This document shows, piece after piece, positions 6,466-6,522 of a stretch of DNA of 6,522 nt. The translations under genes were made by a program, and so were the position numbers. The stretch spans positions 1 to 6,522 of the forward strand of contig JAILNT010000421.1 of assembly GCA_024691265.1 (NCBI GenBank). Reading direction: 5' to 3'. Numbering within the stretch: position 1 is the first letter of the stretch; each line of letters starts with the position of its first letter. Source of the DNA: Treponema sp. GTDB taxonomy: Bacteria > Spirochaetota > Spirochaetia > Treponematales > Treponemataceae. The notes beneath the pieces are model-generated. The model did no database searches. It had not been told where the DNA came from and saw only the letters and a program-made list of their open reading frames with translations.

Positions 6466-6492
6466 GTATCGGTATTATTTTTTATAAGTTTA
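6466..6492 (-). promoter_or_regulatory. Sigma-28 (FliA-type) promoter of fliS
   Basis: On the minus strand TAAA (6492-6489) is followed after exactly 15 nt by ACCGATAC (6473-6466). The bacterial flagellar sigma-28 consensus is TAAA-N15-GCCGATAA, so the -35 box matches 4 of 4, the -10 box 6 of 8 with an intact CCGATA core, and the spacing is exact. Transcription would start near 6459, leaving a leader of about 50 nt. A sigma-28 promoter fits fliS as a late flagellar gene. No equally good sigma-70 pair was seen (TTGAAA and TATAAA occur upstream but 15 nt apart). Confidence 0.75.
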
Positions 6493-6522
6493 TCACATTT
6501 CTTTCAATTAACTAAAACTGTT

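Overview
The window is AT-rich bacterial DNA that most likely comes from a spirochaete, probably Treponema. The reasons are a flagellar chaperone pair (FliS plus a FlgN-like protein) directly upstream of polA, a divergent CoaE with an Asn-type P-loop, and a multi-copy-type AAA-ATPase-like/PD-(D/E)XK gene alongside. The genus is an inference from gene content; no rRNA or other taxonomic marker is present.

Layout. Positions 1-904 (+) hold the 3' two-thirds or so of an AAA-ATPase-like protein with an intact C-terminal PD-(D/E)XK nuclease-like domain; its start lies off the left edge. A strong hairpin terminator at 903-940 separates it from five convergent minus-strand genes. Read in their own direction (right to left) these are fliS (6408-5959), a FlgN-like flagellar export chaperone (5950-5441), polA (5396-2499), coaE (2502-1900) and a membrane-anchored SPOR-domain protein (1886-972). 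Gaps are 8 nt, 44 nt, an overlap, and 13 nt, and no terminator is visible between the genes, so all five could be one transcription unit ending at the 903-940 hairpin.

Regulation. Upstream of fliS is a near-consensus sigma-28 (FliA-type) promoter, TAAA-N15-ACCGATAC, as expected for late flagellar genes. This raises the possibility that polA, coaE and the SPOR gene receive flagellar read-through transcription. polA has no Shine-Dalgarno sequence, and a possible sigma-70-like promoter sits so close that its mRNA could be leaderless. coaE starts at TTG, overlapping the polA stop, with a good ribosome binding site, so the two are probably translationally coupled.

Function. FliS and the FlgN-like protein are cytoplasmic export chaperones for flagellin and probably the hook-filament junction proteins. 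PolA is a full three-domain Pol I with 5' nuclease, proofreading exonuclease and polymerase. CoaE makes the last step of CoA synthesis. The SPOR protein probably binds septal peptidoglycan. Nothing here looks like a new multi-gene system. The most notable points are a putative beta-clamp-binding motif (QMSLF) in an insertion of the Pol I exonuclease domain, a Val replacing the near-invariant Arg of polymerase motif A, the divergent CoaE, and the sigma-28 promoter.
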